Origin: Coprinus comatus
Lineage: Eukaryota > Basidiomycota > Agaricomycetes > Agaricales > Agaricaceae
Direction: 5' to 3'
NCBI GenBank assembly: GCA_034638255.1
Contig: JAWPGT010000006.1
Span: forward strand, 248,001-312,000
DNA: 64,000 nt
How positions within the stretch are numbered: the first letter of the stretch is position 1; every line of letters begins with the position of its first letter. Of this stretch, positions 1 to 11,942 are shown piece by piece. Under the pieces are notes generated by a model. It was not told the DNA's origin, searched no databases, and saw nothing but the letters and a program-made list of their open reading frames with translations. The position numbers and the translations under genes are program-made.

Positions 1-2490
1 ACGGCTGGCTCCCAAGCTCCTGACCCGGACCGTACTATTCGAAAGGAGCGAACAGAGTCTTATTCAGGATACCTCTGGTTTTTCGTTCTATCCTTCATTT
101 GTCTGGTCACTACAATCAACTTGATTAGCTATGCATATCGCCTTTATGCCTCTCGCCGCCCCGCTCGGACTCAACAACGCAAGGAAGAAACCGGAAATAG
201 AGGACCTGTGGATCTAAGGAGACTTCCCGCTGCTTTATTGGACACTAGTCGAGCCCTTTCTTTTCGATGGACCATTCAGATTGGTCGCCATTACAGCCTC
301 AATCTTATGGAAGTACTCTTGACTATGGTGTACATCGCGCTTTGTTTTACCTTGGCCTTGATTAACAGTATGCATCTATATTTATTAGTGAGTGTGAGAG
401 TATTAACCTCTTTCCGCGACATTAGCAACGTCAACAAAAGGATTGTTATTTGATCCCAAATATTATGCCAACAGAGCAACAAGCATCGCTTCAGCGCAAC
501 TTCCACTTGTTGCGGCTTTGGGAATGAAGAATAATATAATCTCCTGTAAGTTATATTTTATATGTTCAATTCGCAAATATTAACACAACTTTCTTTAGTT
601 TTAACCGGGGTTAGCTATGACAAGGTTCGACTTAAGTTACCTATGAATGTCCGAGACGCCATAGGGAATCTAACTATTTTAACTTTTCAGCTTCTTTATC
701 TTCACCGCATGGTGTCCCGTGTTCTGGTTGTACTCATCTGGTTACATGCGGCGGGCAGAGTAAGCCTTGGTCCTCATTTGCTATCTAACTCGACTGATAA
801 AGTGTATTTAGGCTGATCTTGGGTGAGTTATTTTAAATTTACAAGTTCAAGCTCGAGATCAAAAGTTAATGTGACATGATACACTTGGCAATGATAACTG
901 TCATTTAGATTCGAAGGTAACATAGCCGTAACAGTCCCACAAATTCAAGCAGGAATTCTTGCGGGATCATCACTCACTTTACTTGCCATATTGGCTGTCC
1001 GGCCCCTTAGGCAACAAGCATATGAAGCCTTCCTCATCGCCCACTTCGTTTTGGCTTTGTGAGTACCCACTTAACCTCCATGGTCTTGTATGCACTAAAC
1101 ATGATGTAGTATTGTTCTTGTCGGGGCATATTGTCATGTCGCATCTCTAGGATTTGGTCGTCACGTTTGGCCTTCATTCTTACTTTGGGGTATAGACAGG
1201 GGTATCCGAGTTATTCGGACTCTTGCTCTTTCATTCACCTCGACCAAATCCAACACATCGAAGTCAAATTCACTTGTCACTATTCGTAAAAGGGCTCATA
1301 TCCATATGATTGGAAAGGATTTCGTAACACTCAGTATACCTTGTCCACCTCATTTCCATTGGAGTCCAGGACAAGGCGTTTATCTTACATTCCCAAGTTT
1401 ATCACCATCCTTCTATCCATTTGAAGCTCATCCATTCACCATTGCTGGCATTGATTCTGTTTCGGAGTCGGGTAATAATGTCACATTGAGCGAGAAGGAA
1501 TCCGAAGAAAGTGTAACAACTGACAAATATTTGAAGTTCTTAATTCGCGTACGAGGTGGAATGACTAATCGTCTTCTCACACATGCAGAAGGGAACGAGC
1601 TGAAAGTAATGATTGATGGTCCATATAGTACTCCACCGGTTTTGAATGATTATAACTCAGTTGTCCTGGTTTCTGGTGGTAGTGGTGTTACATTTACCTT
1701 GCCTTTGCTCTTGGACTTGTTAAAGTAAGTGTTTCCTCGTTCCACTATCCGACTCAAGTTGACGACTTCGTTGATAGAAAATCAAAGAAGCCAAGGTCAC
1801 CTCAACGCATCGTATTTATTTGGGCAATTCGTACTACAGGTATGCCAACTTCATTCAACTTTGTATCCAAGAAGTAATCACAAACTTGAATAGAACCAAT
1901 GATATGGATTCAAACCGAACTTTTTTCAATCCTCAAAAGTCTTCCGGACTCAGATTTAGTACAAATCCGCATCTTCGTCACCGGACAACCTCAAAACAAT
2001 GCCGATCTCGAACAATCATCTACAACAGAAGACCAAATGGAGTCTCTAAGTCTAGATGATTCATCTCAATCAGTAGAGAAACATCAAATACAGACGACTC
2101 AAGTTCCGCAGAAAGTTCTTCCAACATTAGAAGCACAGATCCCAAGCTTAAGGAGTTCCTGGGTCTGCCTATGGTACGAGCACGTCGAGGACGACCTGAT
2201 CTCGAATATTTGATTAAGGAGGAAATTCGGATTGCTCGGGGAACTATGTCTGTGAATGGTATGGTATTCCTTAATGATGGACATGATATTGCAGGCGCTA
2301 ACACCGAGTCCGTAGTATGTGGTATACGATCCCTCGCCGAGGACGTTCGTAAAGCAATCAGGTCTCCAAGAATGGGTGATATATTGCGCGGTGGTCCAAG
2401 CATTTCGTTACATGTTGAGGCTTTCGGCGCTGTAAGTATCCACGCTCGTTCATACAACTACACATGACTTACCTTGTACTGTAACAGTAA
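1..2490 (+). CDS. Ferric/cupric reductase transmembrane component (5' end outside window)
   Basis: Membrane flavocytochrome that moves electrons from NADPH through FAD and haem to extracellular ferric or cupric ions for high-affinity metal uptake. The gene enters from the left edge in an open frame and has many short introns (the first visible one starts near 380). A haem-type pair of histidines is seen in YLHRMVSRVLVVLIWLH (about 700-755). An FAD-binding HPFTIAG lies near 1432, the nucleotide-binding GGSGVTFTLPLLLDLL near 1675, and the C-terminal VCGIRSLAEDVRKAIRS near 2315. The protein tail reads LHVEAFGA. A splice from 2430 to a TAA at 2488-2490 would end it immediately, and family members typically stop just after EAFGW. 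Without that splice, about 12 more residues follow. Family assignment is confident; exact exon borders and the last residues are not. No iron permease or multicopper oxidase partner lies to the right. Confidence 0.85.
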
Positions 2491-3376
2491 GCAGCTCGGT
2501 AAAACACGAAGAACAAGCTGGAATTACTTGTAGACTACGACTGCCAAATACAGTATTCTTCATGATTGATTCTCGCTGTTCTTTGAGAACTGAATGAGAA
2601 TATGCAAATTCTCGACATTGTTCCGTTAAGGTTTGACGTTCATAGGTCCGCTCGTCGACGTGAGTGCATCGCAGCTCCATCAAGTCGATTCTTACCGCTC
2701 TATTACTATACTTCGTAAAACCCCGCAACATGTTAATCCTCCGAGGCGGGAGTTTTGAAACACGGAACTAATAGCGGAATCTTTCAAATCCTTCACCGGT
2801 CTTATGCATCATTTCTGTCTGCGGGTGTCTGACCCTCTTCGTATACACCGATAATATTTTTCGTGCCCGAGGATTGAGCGCACAACGTGTGTCGCAACAT
2901 AATTTGGAAACTTCTCTACTCCTGCAGCTTCTATATAATCCGAATCATAGGCGGATTTTCGGGTAACCTGTGTAGTGTGATGATCAATAATCTTTGTAAA
3001 AAGGATATAATTAATTGTGATTGCGAGGCCGGTCGATCTTACCAGGCCATCCGTGTAGGTTCTAGTAGAAGAAAAGTTGTGGTTGTAGTCAAGTCGGGTG
3101 AGTAATACGCGACCATTTTCATTAGCTCATCAATTTACATATATAGGAAAATATGCTATATGCGGATAAGGGTCCAACAAACGTTCTTAATGACGTATCT
3201 TTCCTAGCCTCCAATATAAATGAAGAGTGCAGATTAAGCATCACCAGCTCCACCTGCATAAAGATCTTTTATGTTATCGAGTATGCTACAAGAAAAGATT
3301 AGTATATACCTTCAAAAAAAAAAAATCCACTGACAGAAAGAACTCTGAACAACTAACTCTGTCACTTGAGATGGGC
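2491..3376. other. Gap between ferric reductase and YVH1
   Basis: Convergent 3' ends of two genes with about 0.9 kb between them. Short frames occur on both strands (for example 2450-2731 on minus, 2887-3105 on plus), but none has a recognisable motif or a convincing exon chain. I see no supported gene here. Confidence 0.5.
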
Positions 3377-5368
3377 TCAGACAACAATCTCATCAACTTT
3401 CGACCGATTAATGCAAAACCCCTATAGTCAACGTCGTTTGTGAGTATAAAGTAAAATAAAATATAAATAAAATATCGTTTCTGACTTACAGGCACGACCC
3501 ATTCTTTACATCCACAACAAACACCCGCCCAATCATAATTTCCCAATTTCGCGTTACATTTCTTATTCGGACATAAAATCTTTCCGGAAAGTTGACCTTG
3601 TTCCAGGAATGGCTCCATCCATTTTAACTATATCTTAATCAATATTCGTCGTGTCCATAGATAAACGGACAAACATACCGGTTCAACAAAGTATCCAGAG
3701 CATTTTGGATTGACTATTATTGGAGCGCTTATAACAGGAGACTGAGATTTTGTCTGGGAAAGCAAAGGATTGCTGGATGAACCAGAGGATGAACTGAAGG
3801 ATGGGGTGCGAAGCCCGGCGAGTTTTGGGTTGGAATATAATTGAGCAGCAAGATTAGCAGGACTGATCAAGTGTGTAGTCATTTGTTCTTGTGATGAAGC
3901 ACCAGCCACAGTGGTAGCCTGTTGTGCTTCTGGTGGCTGCCCGTTGGTGGAATCCTGTCCTGATGGATCTTTGGCCTCAGATAGTGGTGTCATGATCGCG
4001 TCTGATAACCTTCGTCCCAACAATTTTGCAGCCTCCGCTGAAATATGGTGGGGAGGAGAAACAGGATCCACCTCACTTTCATCATCATCCACAGCAGACA
4101 TGGATAAGTCCGAGTCAAGTAATCCCCTTGATACATTTCTAAAATTCTTCAACCTCTCCGCACCCGAATTACTTCTTGTTAGCTGCTTTGCCTCAATTCT
4201 TCCATCACTACCAGACGTGACACTCAGATTCCCTTCTACTTCCTCAGCAATCGTGGTACTCCCATCACCCACACTAGGAGCAGGCTCGATGCTAGACATC
4301 GATAAAGTGTCTCCAATTCCACCACCACCGAACGATAGCCTCGACGGCTTCCTCGAAGTGTTAGACTGTCCAATCGATGGTCTATGCAACACTTCCGATG
4401 GTCTTCGAGATGCTGCAGGTGTCTGAGCTGCAGGCGTCGCAGGGCCGAGTTGTCCGTGATCTAGCATGTGTTCACGCGTCGCTAGCTCTTGACGACACAT
4501 CTTGCACCGAATACGACGTCGAGGAACATAACCCCCTGGTGTAGATGGAGCAGAATCCGATGGTGTTCGTGGATAATTTGCAAACATGTCGAGTGGGGGG
4601 AGGGTGCCATCACCGTCTGACGATGGCTGATCAAATTACAGGGTGGGATAGGATTGATAAGATACGCACTCATCACCTCATCTACAGTCCGACCGAGGTA
4701 GTATAATCTCACATCCTTTTCTTTTCTTGACACTCGGTAGTGAGCTTTGTGGAAAAGTTTAAGTTGTTCCATAAAGTTAGCATTGGGACTGTTATGAGAA
4801 AATTTGAACCAGTTTTTGAGTAATAATCGTAAATCGTAAAAATGAGGGCGTACTCGATAAAAGGCCGAGCTTTGCGAATCAGTTCCAAAGCACCTTCAGG
4901 GTCGAGGTTTCTGCTATACATTAGGTACGCAGCGACAATAGTAGCACTGCGACCTGTCCTCTTCAGTATCCAGGAACCAAAAATCCTACAAACTATCACT
5001 CACTGACACCAGCCTGGCAGTGAACTAGAACGCCTCTTCCCTTGTCTAATTCAGCTTGAATAAAATGTATGGATGGTAATAAATGGGTGAGTATATCTGC
5101 ATCCTCGGTATCATCAATCAATATTTGATGACGAATAAATGTCTTTAAGCAATATTTGCTGTCAGCCCACGGAGACTATAGATCAGTGATCCGAATGACA
5201 TACCTCGTTTACGGTGATTCGCCCACGCATCGCCGTAAGAATACTGAATATGCCGTTTGCTTTGAGTTTCTCCACATTCATAGCACTTGGCAGGTCTCCG
5301 ATCCAAAGTCCAGGAGTAACTTCGTTCATCATGGTGGTAGTAACAATTTGAGAGATGCGGTCCGCCAT
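3377..5368 (-). CDS. YVH1: YVH1-type dual-specificity protein phosphatase
   Basis: Orthologue of Yvh1/DUSP12. It has an N-terminal dual-specificity phosphatase domain and a C-terminal zinc-binding domain; in yeast Yvh1 helps release Mrt4 from pre-60S ribosomes. Start ATG at 5368 gives MADRISQIVTTTMMNEVTPG, then LWIGDLPSAMNVEKLKANGI. The catalytic loop is split by an intron near 5010 and joins to HCQAGVSRSAT, a perfect HCxxGxxR signature. The zinc domain begins with RIRCKMCRQELATREHMLDH (near 4500). A long Ser/Thr-rich insert follows, then CSGYFVEP, and after another intron GKILCPNKKCNAKLGNYDW and CCGCKEWVVP. The last intron (3422-3489) joins to GFCINRSKVDEIVV and a TGA at 3377-3379. The insert between the first Cys pair and the CSGYFVEP block makes this protein longer than the yeast one. 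Confidence 0.93.
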
Positions 5369-6640
5369 TCTGGTAGTAACTGTTAGTGATCTCCAATCAC
5401 ATTATGCTTATGGAGATGATGCTCCGCAACTCCAAACATTCGATTTTAGTAATTCAACTTCAATATTTCAAGAGGAGGTTCATGAACGAATACTTTTTTG
5501 TTTTCAAAATTGAGCAGGCTATCATTTAGTCAATTTGTAAGTATCTACCATTGGAGATGGACCACTGTTATCTACGTTTTCTCCATAAATAATCGGTCAC
5601 ATTGTGCATTATATTCATGCGTTGTATCAGATACATGTAGGTAACCAAAATTGAAAATATGTATCTATTTCTCACTTGTGCTCTTCGGAGATTGCCAGAA
5701 CGGAGTATAAACAAAGCCGGTGCTACCCGACCACGCGCTAGACAAATAATAACGAGGACACCAAGTGGTGATACAAACACTCTCTAATCATTTACATCGA
5801 TTCCCCACTCCATCGGACGCTCCTTCTTGATCGACAACGTCTACTGAATTTATCACTGTTTATCACCAATCGCTTTTCTTTGGAAGAGAACTATTTAAAT
5901 ATTCCTTCACTTGACTTTGTGTCCTCAGGTTTCAACAAAAAGCACTTTTAATTATGCTATCTACGGAAGGTTGACTACTACCCGAATTATGCTCTTGGTT
6001 ATTGAATGTTTTCCTTCGCTATATGAGGAATGAGTCCGGCAATCTTCTTGTATACAGTAATGAAGCGCCACGTAATCTGAGAGAGAAACTGATATTCGGA
6101 ATATATTTTGCGTGTTCCGAAAGTTGAAAATCAATCTTGATTTCATTGAGTTATTATGAGTGATACTTTCATCATTACATTCCAAACCTTTACCCAGTCT
6201 CAATGCGTTAATTGTAACAATCTGAAGGAAAAGATTTGGAGAGCCAAGGACTATCGACATCTTTATCAGATCTTGCATACGATTAGAAATGTCAACAATG
6301 ATGTCGTATCTACTGTAGGTGATGTTTACACGACTACTCCTTCATCAATGATTGTTATACTGCGGCGTAGAACATGAAGATTCTCTTTCCTATGCGTTGG
6401 ATGAAGTTGTCTATTCCATGCCACCCTTTCCTACACAAGGTCACGGGTAACCACTAACCACCAATTAAAAGATTAAAAGAGAAACAAACAACCCAACGAA
6501 GGCTTGGTTTGGGCTTCATTAAGGGATAAATATAGTTTTCGGAATCTTTCGAATCATAGAACCCCACACAACAACTTACAACAAGTTCGATATATACTTA
6601 ACCATCATTTTGTCCTATAGTTTCACGGGTCGTCTCCTAC
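5369..6640. other. Upstream region of YVH1, no gene seen
   Basis: A/T-rich sequence with only short out-of-context frames. Frames at 5568-5780 and 5961-6278 on minus and 6156-6377 on plus have no motif and no flanking exon support. Together with the tandem repeat that follows, it forms a 2.2-kb gap before the DUF6534 gene. Confidence 0.4.
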
Positions 6641-6649
6641 CGTCTCCTC

Positions 6650-7062
6650 TCAAGCTGCTGGTCTTACTCATACGCCATTTCTATTCGGATCCGGATCATC
6701 AATCAAAGCTAGTGCATCCTACTACTTGATCATTTTTTTCAAAAATACACTAGGCACTTTTAAGTACATGATTCAAAAAAAGTCAGCCATATTTTCTAGG
6801 AAAAGCTTGCAGAATAGTGTGGAAATGCTGTCAGATATTCAGAATATTGGGCTGTGAATAGAGTATGTAGTGTGACTATATCTTCATACGCAAAAAAAAA
6901 CCAACTTGTGGTGTCTATCTTCCTCTTTGTGAGCCAATTCCGCTTCTGTTTCCCGTCATGATTATCAATCATTTATATCTTTCCTATGAGATAATCAACC
7001 ATCATGCGAGTCGCCGATTTTATTTTAAGCTACTTCAATGATCTTGATATATATAGCGCTTA
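6650..7062. repeat. Tandem repeat unit 1 (~410 bp, diverged)
   Basis: First copy of a direct duplication upstream of the DUF6534 gene. Landmarks shared in order with unit 2 are: CTTGATCAT (near 6725), a run of A followed by AGCTT, GTGTGGAAA (near 6818), AGAGTATGTAG (near 6860), ACCAACTTGTGGTG (near 6900), GTCGCCGAT (near 7010), and TGATATATAT (near 7043). By eye the copies differ by many substitutions and small indels, so the duplication is old. Confidence 0.75.
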
Positions 7063-7065
7063 GAG

Positions 7066-7470
7066 AAGCGCTGTCTTCGATTTTACCAACACACCATTCC
7101 CATCTTTGGATCTAGAATTATTAATCAAGGCTTGTATATCACACTTGATCATTTTCTTCATATGAAGACAGTAGGCTCTTTTAATCACACGATTCCAAAA
7201 AAAAAAATCAAGCTTTTCTGCAAAAAAACATGTGGAATGGTGTGGAAACAAATATTCAAAAAATTAGGTTATCAACAGAGTATGTAGAATAATGACTGCA
7301 TATTCAAGCGCGAAAACACCAACTTGTGGTGGTATCTATTGCAACTCCCTGAGCCAATGTTTTCCATTAATAACCATTGTTTTGCCTACGAAATAATTAG
7401 CCATCATTCACATGTCGCCGATCCTATTCTAAGCCACTTCGCTGTTCCTGATATATATATATATATTATA
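7066..7470. repeat. Tandem repeat unit 2 (~410 bp, diverged)
   Basis: Second copy, directly adjoining unit 1 in the same orientation. It carries CTTGATCAT (near 7144), GTGTGGAAA (near 7239), AGAGTATGTAG (near 7277), ACCAACTTGTGGTG (near 7319), GTCGCCGAT (near 7418) and an expanded TA run (7451-7467). It ends about 165 bp before the ATG of the DUF6534 gene, so one or both units probably form its promoter. Confidence 0.75.
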
Positions 7471-7634
7471 CACAGCCCTTCTCCGAGACTACACGGTCTG
7501 ATCGGCAGTAATGGAGGCTTTATTATCTTGCATTTAACCAGGACCCTACAACTGAATTACCCCATCATATACCGTCCTATTCAGTCCCTGGAACATCGCC
7601 GTTAGGTTTCCACCTTCCAAGGAAGAGAATAGCA

Positions 7635-9456
7635 ATGGCAAAAACACCTGCGGAACTTGCGTACGGGACCGAGATTCTTTAACAACGCTTATCTCACTGC
7701 TCACCCACCCCTCAGGCATGGACCTATGTTCATCGGATACGTTTTCAATCTCGCCTTGTATGGAATTCTGATCATCCAAGTGTACCTATATCATACTACA
7801 CATAGTAGGAGGTGCGTTACTAGGGCCATGACCATTAACACCTCATTTGTTTATCTCTTTGCCGTAACAGGGACCCTTTGTGGATGAAGATCTTTGTTGG
7901 TGTTTCTCACTTTTATATGCTACATATTAGATTCCCCTAATACCAAAATCAAGGTCGCCACTCTCTTCCTGGGAGACACTTTAAACACAGTATTCGACTT
8001 TGTTTACCTGTACAACTGTCTAATCAAACAATTCGGTAAGCTGTTCATAGTACTTGAATTAATTAACTCTCCATTCATACGGTTTGGCTCAGGTAATGTG
8101 CATGCTCTAGAAGAAGTGACTTGGTGTATGTTCTCATCCTTTTGATTTGTCTGACATTTGAACGCTTGAGCTAACATTTAAAATAGTATTTGGAACACGT
8201 ACGTAGGAACTATACCACGAATATCAAACAGATCATTGATCCTTCCACAACCCTTCAGATCCTCCTCTTACAGTGAGTTTTAAAGGAAATAATAATAAAT
8301 ACTCCCTACTAATTGAACAACTCAAAGAGTGTTATAGCCTGCACGGTCCAATTATTCTACGCATGGAGAATTCGGGTCTTGACCAAGAACCTTTACTTGG
8401 TTGCTCTTGTAATACTGTTCGCTATTACTGGTCTAAGTATGTTGATTTATTTTTTGTTATGTGGATAGAGGCTGACTTGGCGGTAATAGCCGCCGGGATC
8501 GTTACTTCTGTAGATGTAATGGTTAAACTTCGATTTTTTGCTCGCTTCCAAGAGTCAAAGGTTTATTGAAACCTCCAGTTTGAAACGTCGGAGCTTTTGA
8601 CTGATATCTCTACTAGATTGTAGTTATTATCTGGTTGGGTGCTGATAGTATATGTGATGTTTTGATCACTTCATCCCTCGTTTGGTATTTGTAAGTGGGA
8701 TTTAAATTTGAATTCAAGTCTGGCACTAACAGCTCTTTGTGACCTCACGATCAGGGTACGTCGAATCTCCGGCAGCTCCTCTATTGGACTGGAAAATCTC
8801 ACAGATCGTCAATAGCGTAAACACAAAACCGGCTTCAAAAAATCAAACATTGTGATTGACCGGATTATACGAAGTATAACCTCTAATATTAAGAAATCAA
8901 TGGTTCCTGAATTTTTTTATTTAAGTGACTATGCATACAGGTCTTCTCACATCAATCGTTGCTCTCGTTGACTTAGTAGTCTTCCTCGCTGACGTGAGTC
9001 TCTTTTCAATAATTGCTTAAATATAACGTACTAAATTATTCTAGTCTACTGGAACGTACGTTTTTCCTACTTAAATCATCATCACATCGAGGTTGAATGG
9101 GATTTCTAGGCACTTGATTTTCAATTTCGCCCTATGCAAATTATACTCCAACTCACTTATGAGTAGCCTCAATGCTAGAAGAGCCAAATTAGACTTGAAC
9201 GAGAATGAGGGTTCTCATGCTTATTCCTTTGATATTTCCGTAGGGAATATGTCCACAAATTCACATGTACGTACCTTTCTTGGGATATTTTGAACACCCA
9301 ATAACCTTTATCGTGAAAAAGAGGAAGTTTAGTAATACGCACAGAAAACCAACATATTCTACTACCCCCAAGATCTTTGTTCATGTAGAGTCCCATGAGC
9401 TGCACGAAGTCTCTTCTACTTCATCGAGATCCGGATTTTGGAACCCCTGCTTCTAG
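7635..9456 (+). CDS. DUF6534-type multi-spanning membrane protein (apparent 1-nt exon)
   Basis: Agaricomycete-specific integral membrane protein of unknown function, about seven hydrophobic segments. The exon chain starts at ATG 7635 and joins at 7660/7716 to give ELAHGPMFIGYVFNLALYGI. Then come DPLWMKIF, VATLFLGDTLNTVFDFVYLY, ALEEVTWLFGT, HPPLT, SVIACTVQLFYAWRIRVLTK, VVIIWLGADSICDVLITSSL and VWYL. The rest reads RKHKTGFKKSNIVIDRIIRM, TMHTGLLTSIVALVDLVVFL, STGTHLIFNFALCKLYSNSL and MSSLNARRA. The block from the hydrophobic LLTSIVALVDL segment to SLMSSLNAR is the family hallmark. Every junction is canonical GT...AG and keeps frame. At VWYL/RKHKTG, however, either a single G (8755) is an exon between two ~60-nt introns, or there is an in-frame TAG at 8813-8815. 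The C-terminus after a last splice (acceptor near 9388) ends at TAG 9454-9456. Confident in family; function unknown. Confidence 0.85.
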
Positions 9457-9999
9457 TAAAAGCAGATCAACAGCAATGGATCCGGGGGGCCATGCATGAT
9501 CGTTGAATCTCCTACTGTGGGTATGATTGTCTGACGTCGTAGCCTCGCTTAGGACATCATTCAACAAATGCACTCCATTTCCTTTCTACTCTCAAACTCT
9601 CAACTCACCACCCGACAAACGCCCGAATCTCAACCACACGAGCCACATATAATTTTTGGACAACAGGCTTGTCCCTAACCAACATATCAAGTTATTTCTT
9701 GAGTATTTTACTATCTCAGCGGCTGCCCTGTTTTCTCCCGACTCTCAAACTTCCTGTACTATTACCCTATTCTGCTATATATGACTTCTATGGCACGTTG
9801 AATTAAATTATTCTCCTCCTTTGGATCAGTAATTGGTCGATCTATTACTTAGTGCTCAATGACTCAGGCCCAAGCCATCTTAGTCAAGGCCGGGGAAATC
9901 CTCCGAGCCTCACTTCACTGCCGCAAACTAGCAAACTAGCAGTACAATTTTGGTTTTCGATAACAACTCGACTGATACATAAATTACATGGCAAAATAT
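9457..9999. other. Gap between DUF6534 and GH25 genes
   Basis: Shared 3' flank of two convergent genes. No frame with a recognisable motif and no repeat was noticed. Confidence 0.5.
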
Positions 10000-11038
10000 T
10001 TATGAGCCCTTGGCCATGCTGGAAATTTGAACAATTAATCATCAATCTCCCACTCCATTTTCGAACCACGCACCGTTTTAGTCCAGCGGTATCGCCATTG
10101 AAAATATTTTGATCACCGGGTCCGAGACTTCCACTGTCCGCATATTGCCAGAAAGTAGTGTAACTGTAATAATATTGTGAGCATTTAAGCCTATAGTATG
10201 ATTATGGTAGAAACTTATGACTCACCTATAACCAGCAGGAAGCTCGCCAATGGCAGAGGCATAACGAGCAATCCAGAGAGGGTTGTTGTTTTGGAATCCA
10301 CTGGCGTTACCAGTGCAAGTCTTCCACCAATCGGTAGTAGTGTAAATGACCGGGTAACTTTAGAAGTTCGCGTTAGTATATATATGTTTGATTGTTTCCA
10401 GGGCACTTGGACATACCGGCCAGTCCTGGACAAGTATGTGTTGGAGAAGTCTCTGATCCAAGAAACCATAGAAGCCTGACTCAATCCATAGCAAGTGGCG
10501 CCGTAGGGATTGTCTGTAAAACATAAGGAAGGTAAGTGACGCGTAACTAGAGGTGAGAAGAACATTATTTACACTCAATATCAAGAGCACCAGGGAGGGT
10601 GATGCCTAGTATGCAAAGGAGTTATCAGTGTTGAATGAAATACTACTAGAAAGAGTTAATAGTAAGTACAGACCATCAGCACTCCATCCCCCGCCATTGT
10701 TGACGAAGTAGTTGGCTTGAGTAGCACCAGACGAAACGTTAGGGAGAGCGAAATGGTAGCTTCCACGAATGAGGCCAACGTTGGTTGCGCCAGTATATTG
10801 TGAGCTAAATTCAGGGTTCTTGTAGCCTAACAGAAGGATCGACTTCAGAATTCATTCACCAGAAAGTGTAACTCCGTTACTCACCAGTACCCTCAGTAGC
10901 CTTGATATAGACGAATTCAACACCATTGGCCTTGACTGTGGACCAGTTGATGTTAGGTTGCCAACCAGAAACGTCCAGGCCTGCGGGGGCGGCGAGAACA
11001 GCAGGAAGAACTAAAGCAAGAGCAGCCAACCACTTCAT
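10000..11038 (-). CDS. Secreted GH25 lysozyme (copy 1)
   Basis: Glycoside hydrolase family 25 (Chalaropsis-type) muramidase that cleaves bacterial peptidoglycan and is exported to the medium. ATG 11038 starts a signal peptide, [20 protein letters not shown], followed by the catalytic-site strand [20 protein letters not shown] and [11 protein letters not shown]. Across introns come [17 protein letters not shown] and LPGALDIE, which carries the catalytic acid Glu. [31 protein letters not shown]-like text and DWWKTCTGN follow, then FWQYADSG and [15 protein letters not shown] last intron (donor just after the AAACG of GLKR, acceptor near 10018) joins to MAKGS and TAA 10000-10002. All hallmark Asp/Glu residues are present, so it should be active. 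Exon structure matches copy 2 near 60 kb exactly at the last splice. Confidence 0.92.
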
Positions 11039-11086
11039 AATGTTAACTCGAATTTGAGCTGAATTACTAATTCTATCTGGTCCTCT

Positions 11087-11094
11087 CTTATATA
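11087..11094 (-). promoter_or_regulatory. TATA box of GH25 copy 1
   Basis: TATATAAG on the minus strand, about 50 bp upstream of the ATG at 11038. The distance suits a short 5' UTR for a strongly expressed secreted-enzyme gene. Confidence 0.5.
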
Positions 11095-11825
11095 TTCTTT
11101 AGTGAGGCCATCCTATGGGATTTCAATTTTGTAAGATTGATATTGTAAACGAGGTTGGAGCATATGGCATATGCATATGTCTGAGCTTACAGAAGCAGAT
11201 ATTATCACGCTGGAATCACCACGGGGTACTGATCCTCCCACACTGAGCAATATGATCCACATTGTCGAATATCGCGTACCATGACAATTTTAGCTATCAA
11301 TTTCTATTCTCCGAGAAGATTCTGTGAGATGAATCTTCACTTCCATAGCAACCCTTTCTTTCTGTATGAAGATGACGAATTGAAAGGGATGGGATCTATT
11401 CGGCAGTCAATCTAAGGACCAGTTTATTTGAGATTGATACACGAGGTACTTTAAGCAAGAGCGTATGGTAGGGTATGTACGCCTTGATATAAGTACAACG
11501 TTTGTCAGGACGGCACACTACTGCCTTTTGGAATATTTGGTTTTTAAATATTCCATGAGGTGCACCTCGAGGCATAGTACTATATATGCGGCCTTGGGCC
11601 ACAACACCACTCATATTGGTTGACATTCTCATACTAATACTAGGCTATAAGGTAAGATTTAATTGAGAGAGGCTGGGCAGTGGGAAGCCAAAGAATGGCA
11701 TGACATGAACACATTGTTAGCGGTGGCCTGACAGGCCGACTCCATGTAGGAGTTTCGACTCGTACTACTCGGTTATACCGGATTTCTGCCGATTAGGCCT
11801 TGCATACCTAATCTTGTTATAAAAT
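11095..11825. other. Upstream region of GH25 copy 1
   Basis: No supported gene. Short frames such as 11396-11632 on minus have no motif. The region ends at the left terminal repeat of the transposon-like element. Confidence 0.4.
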
Positions 11826-11942
11826 CAGGCTCCTACCCTGCCCTCGCTGCACGTGCGAGGTAGACAAGGACAGACTTCTGGCATCTAAGGACGAACCTCG
11901 CGCAACGGGGCTGGCACATGTGGCATTCGGCCATTTCCGGGA
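11826..11942 (+). repeat. Left terminal inverted repeat
   Basis: Begins CAGGCTCCTACCCTGCCCTC and contains the inner marks GCACGTGC, GGACGAACCTCGCG and GGCATTCGGCCATT. Reads as the reverse complement of 12708-12823 with only about five differences by eye. Confidence 0.85.

Noticed and set aside
2450..3105. Minus frame 2450-2731 and plus frame 2887-3105 between the reductase and YVH1
   Set aside because: Short, without motifs, and overlapping the last exon or 3' flank of the reductase.
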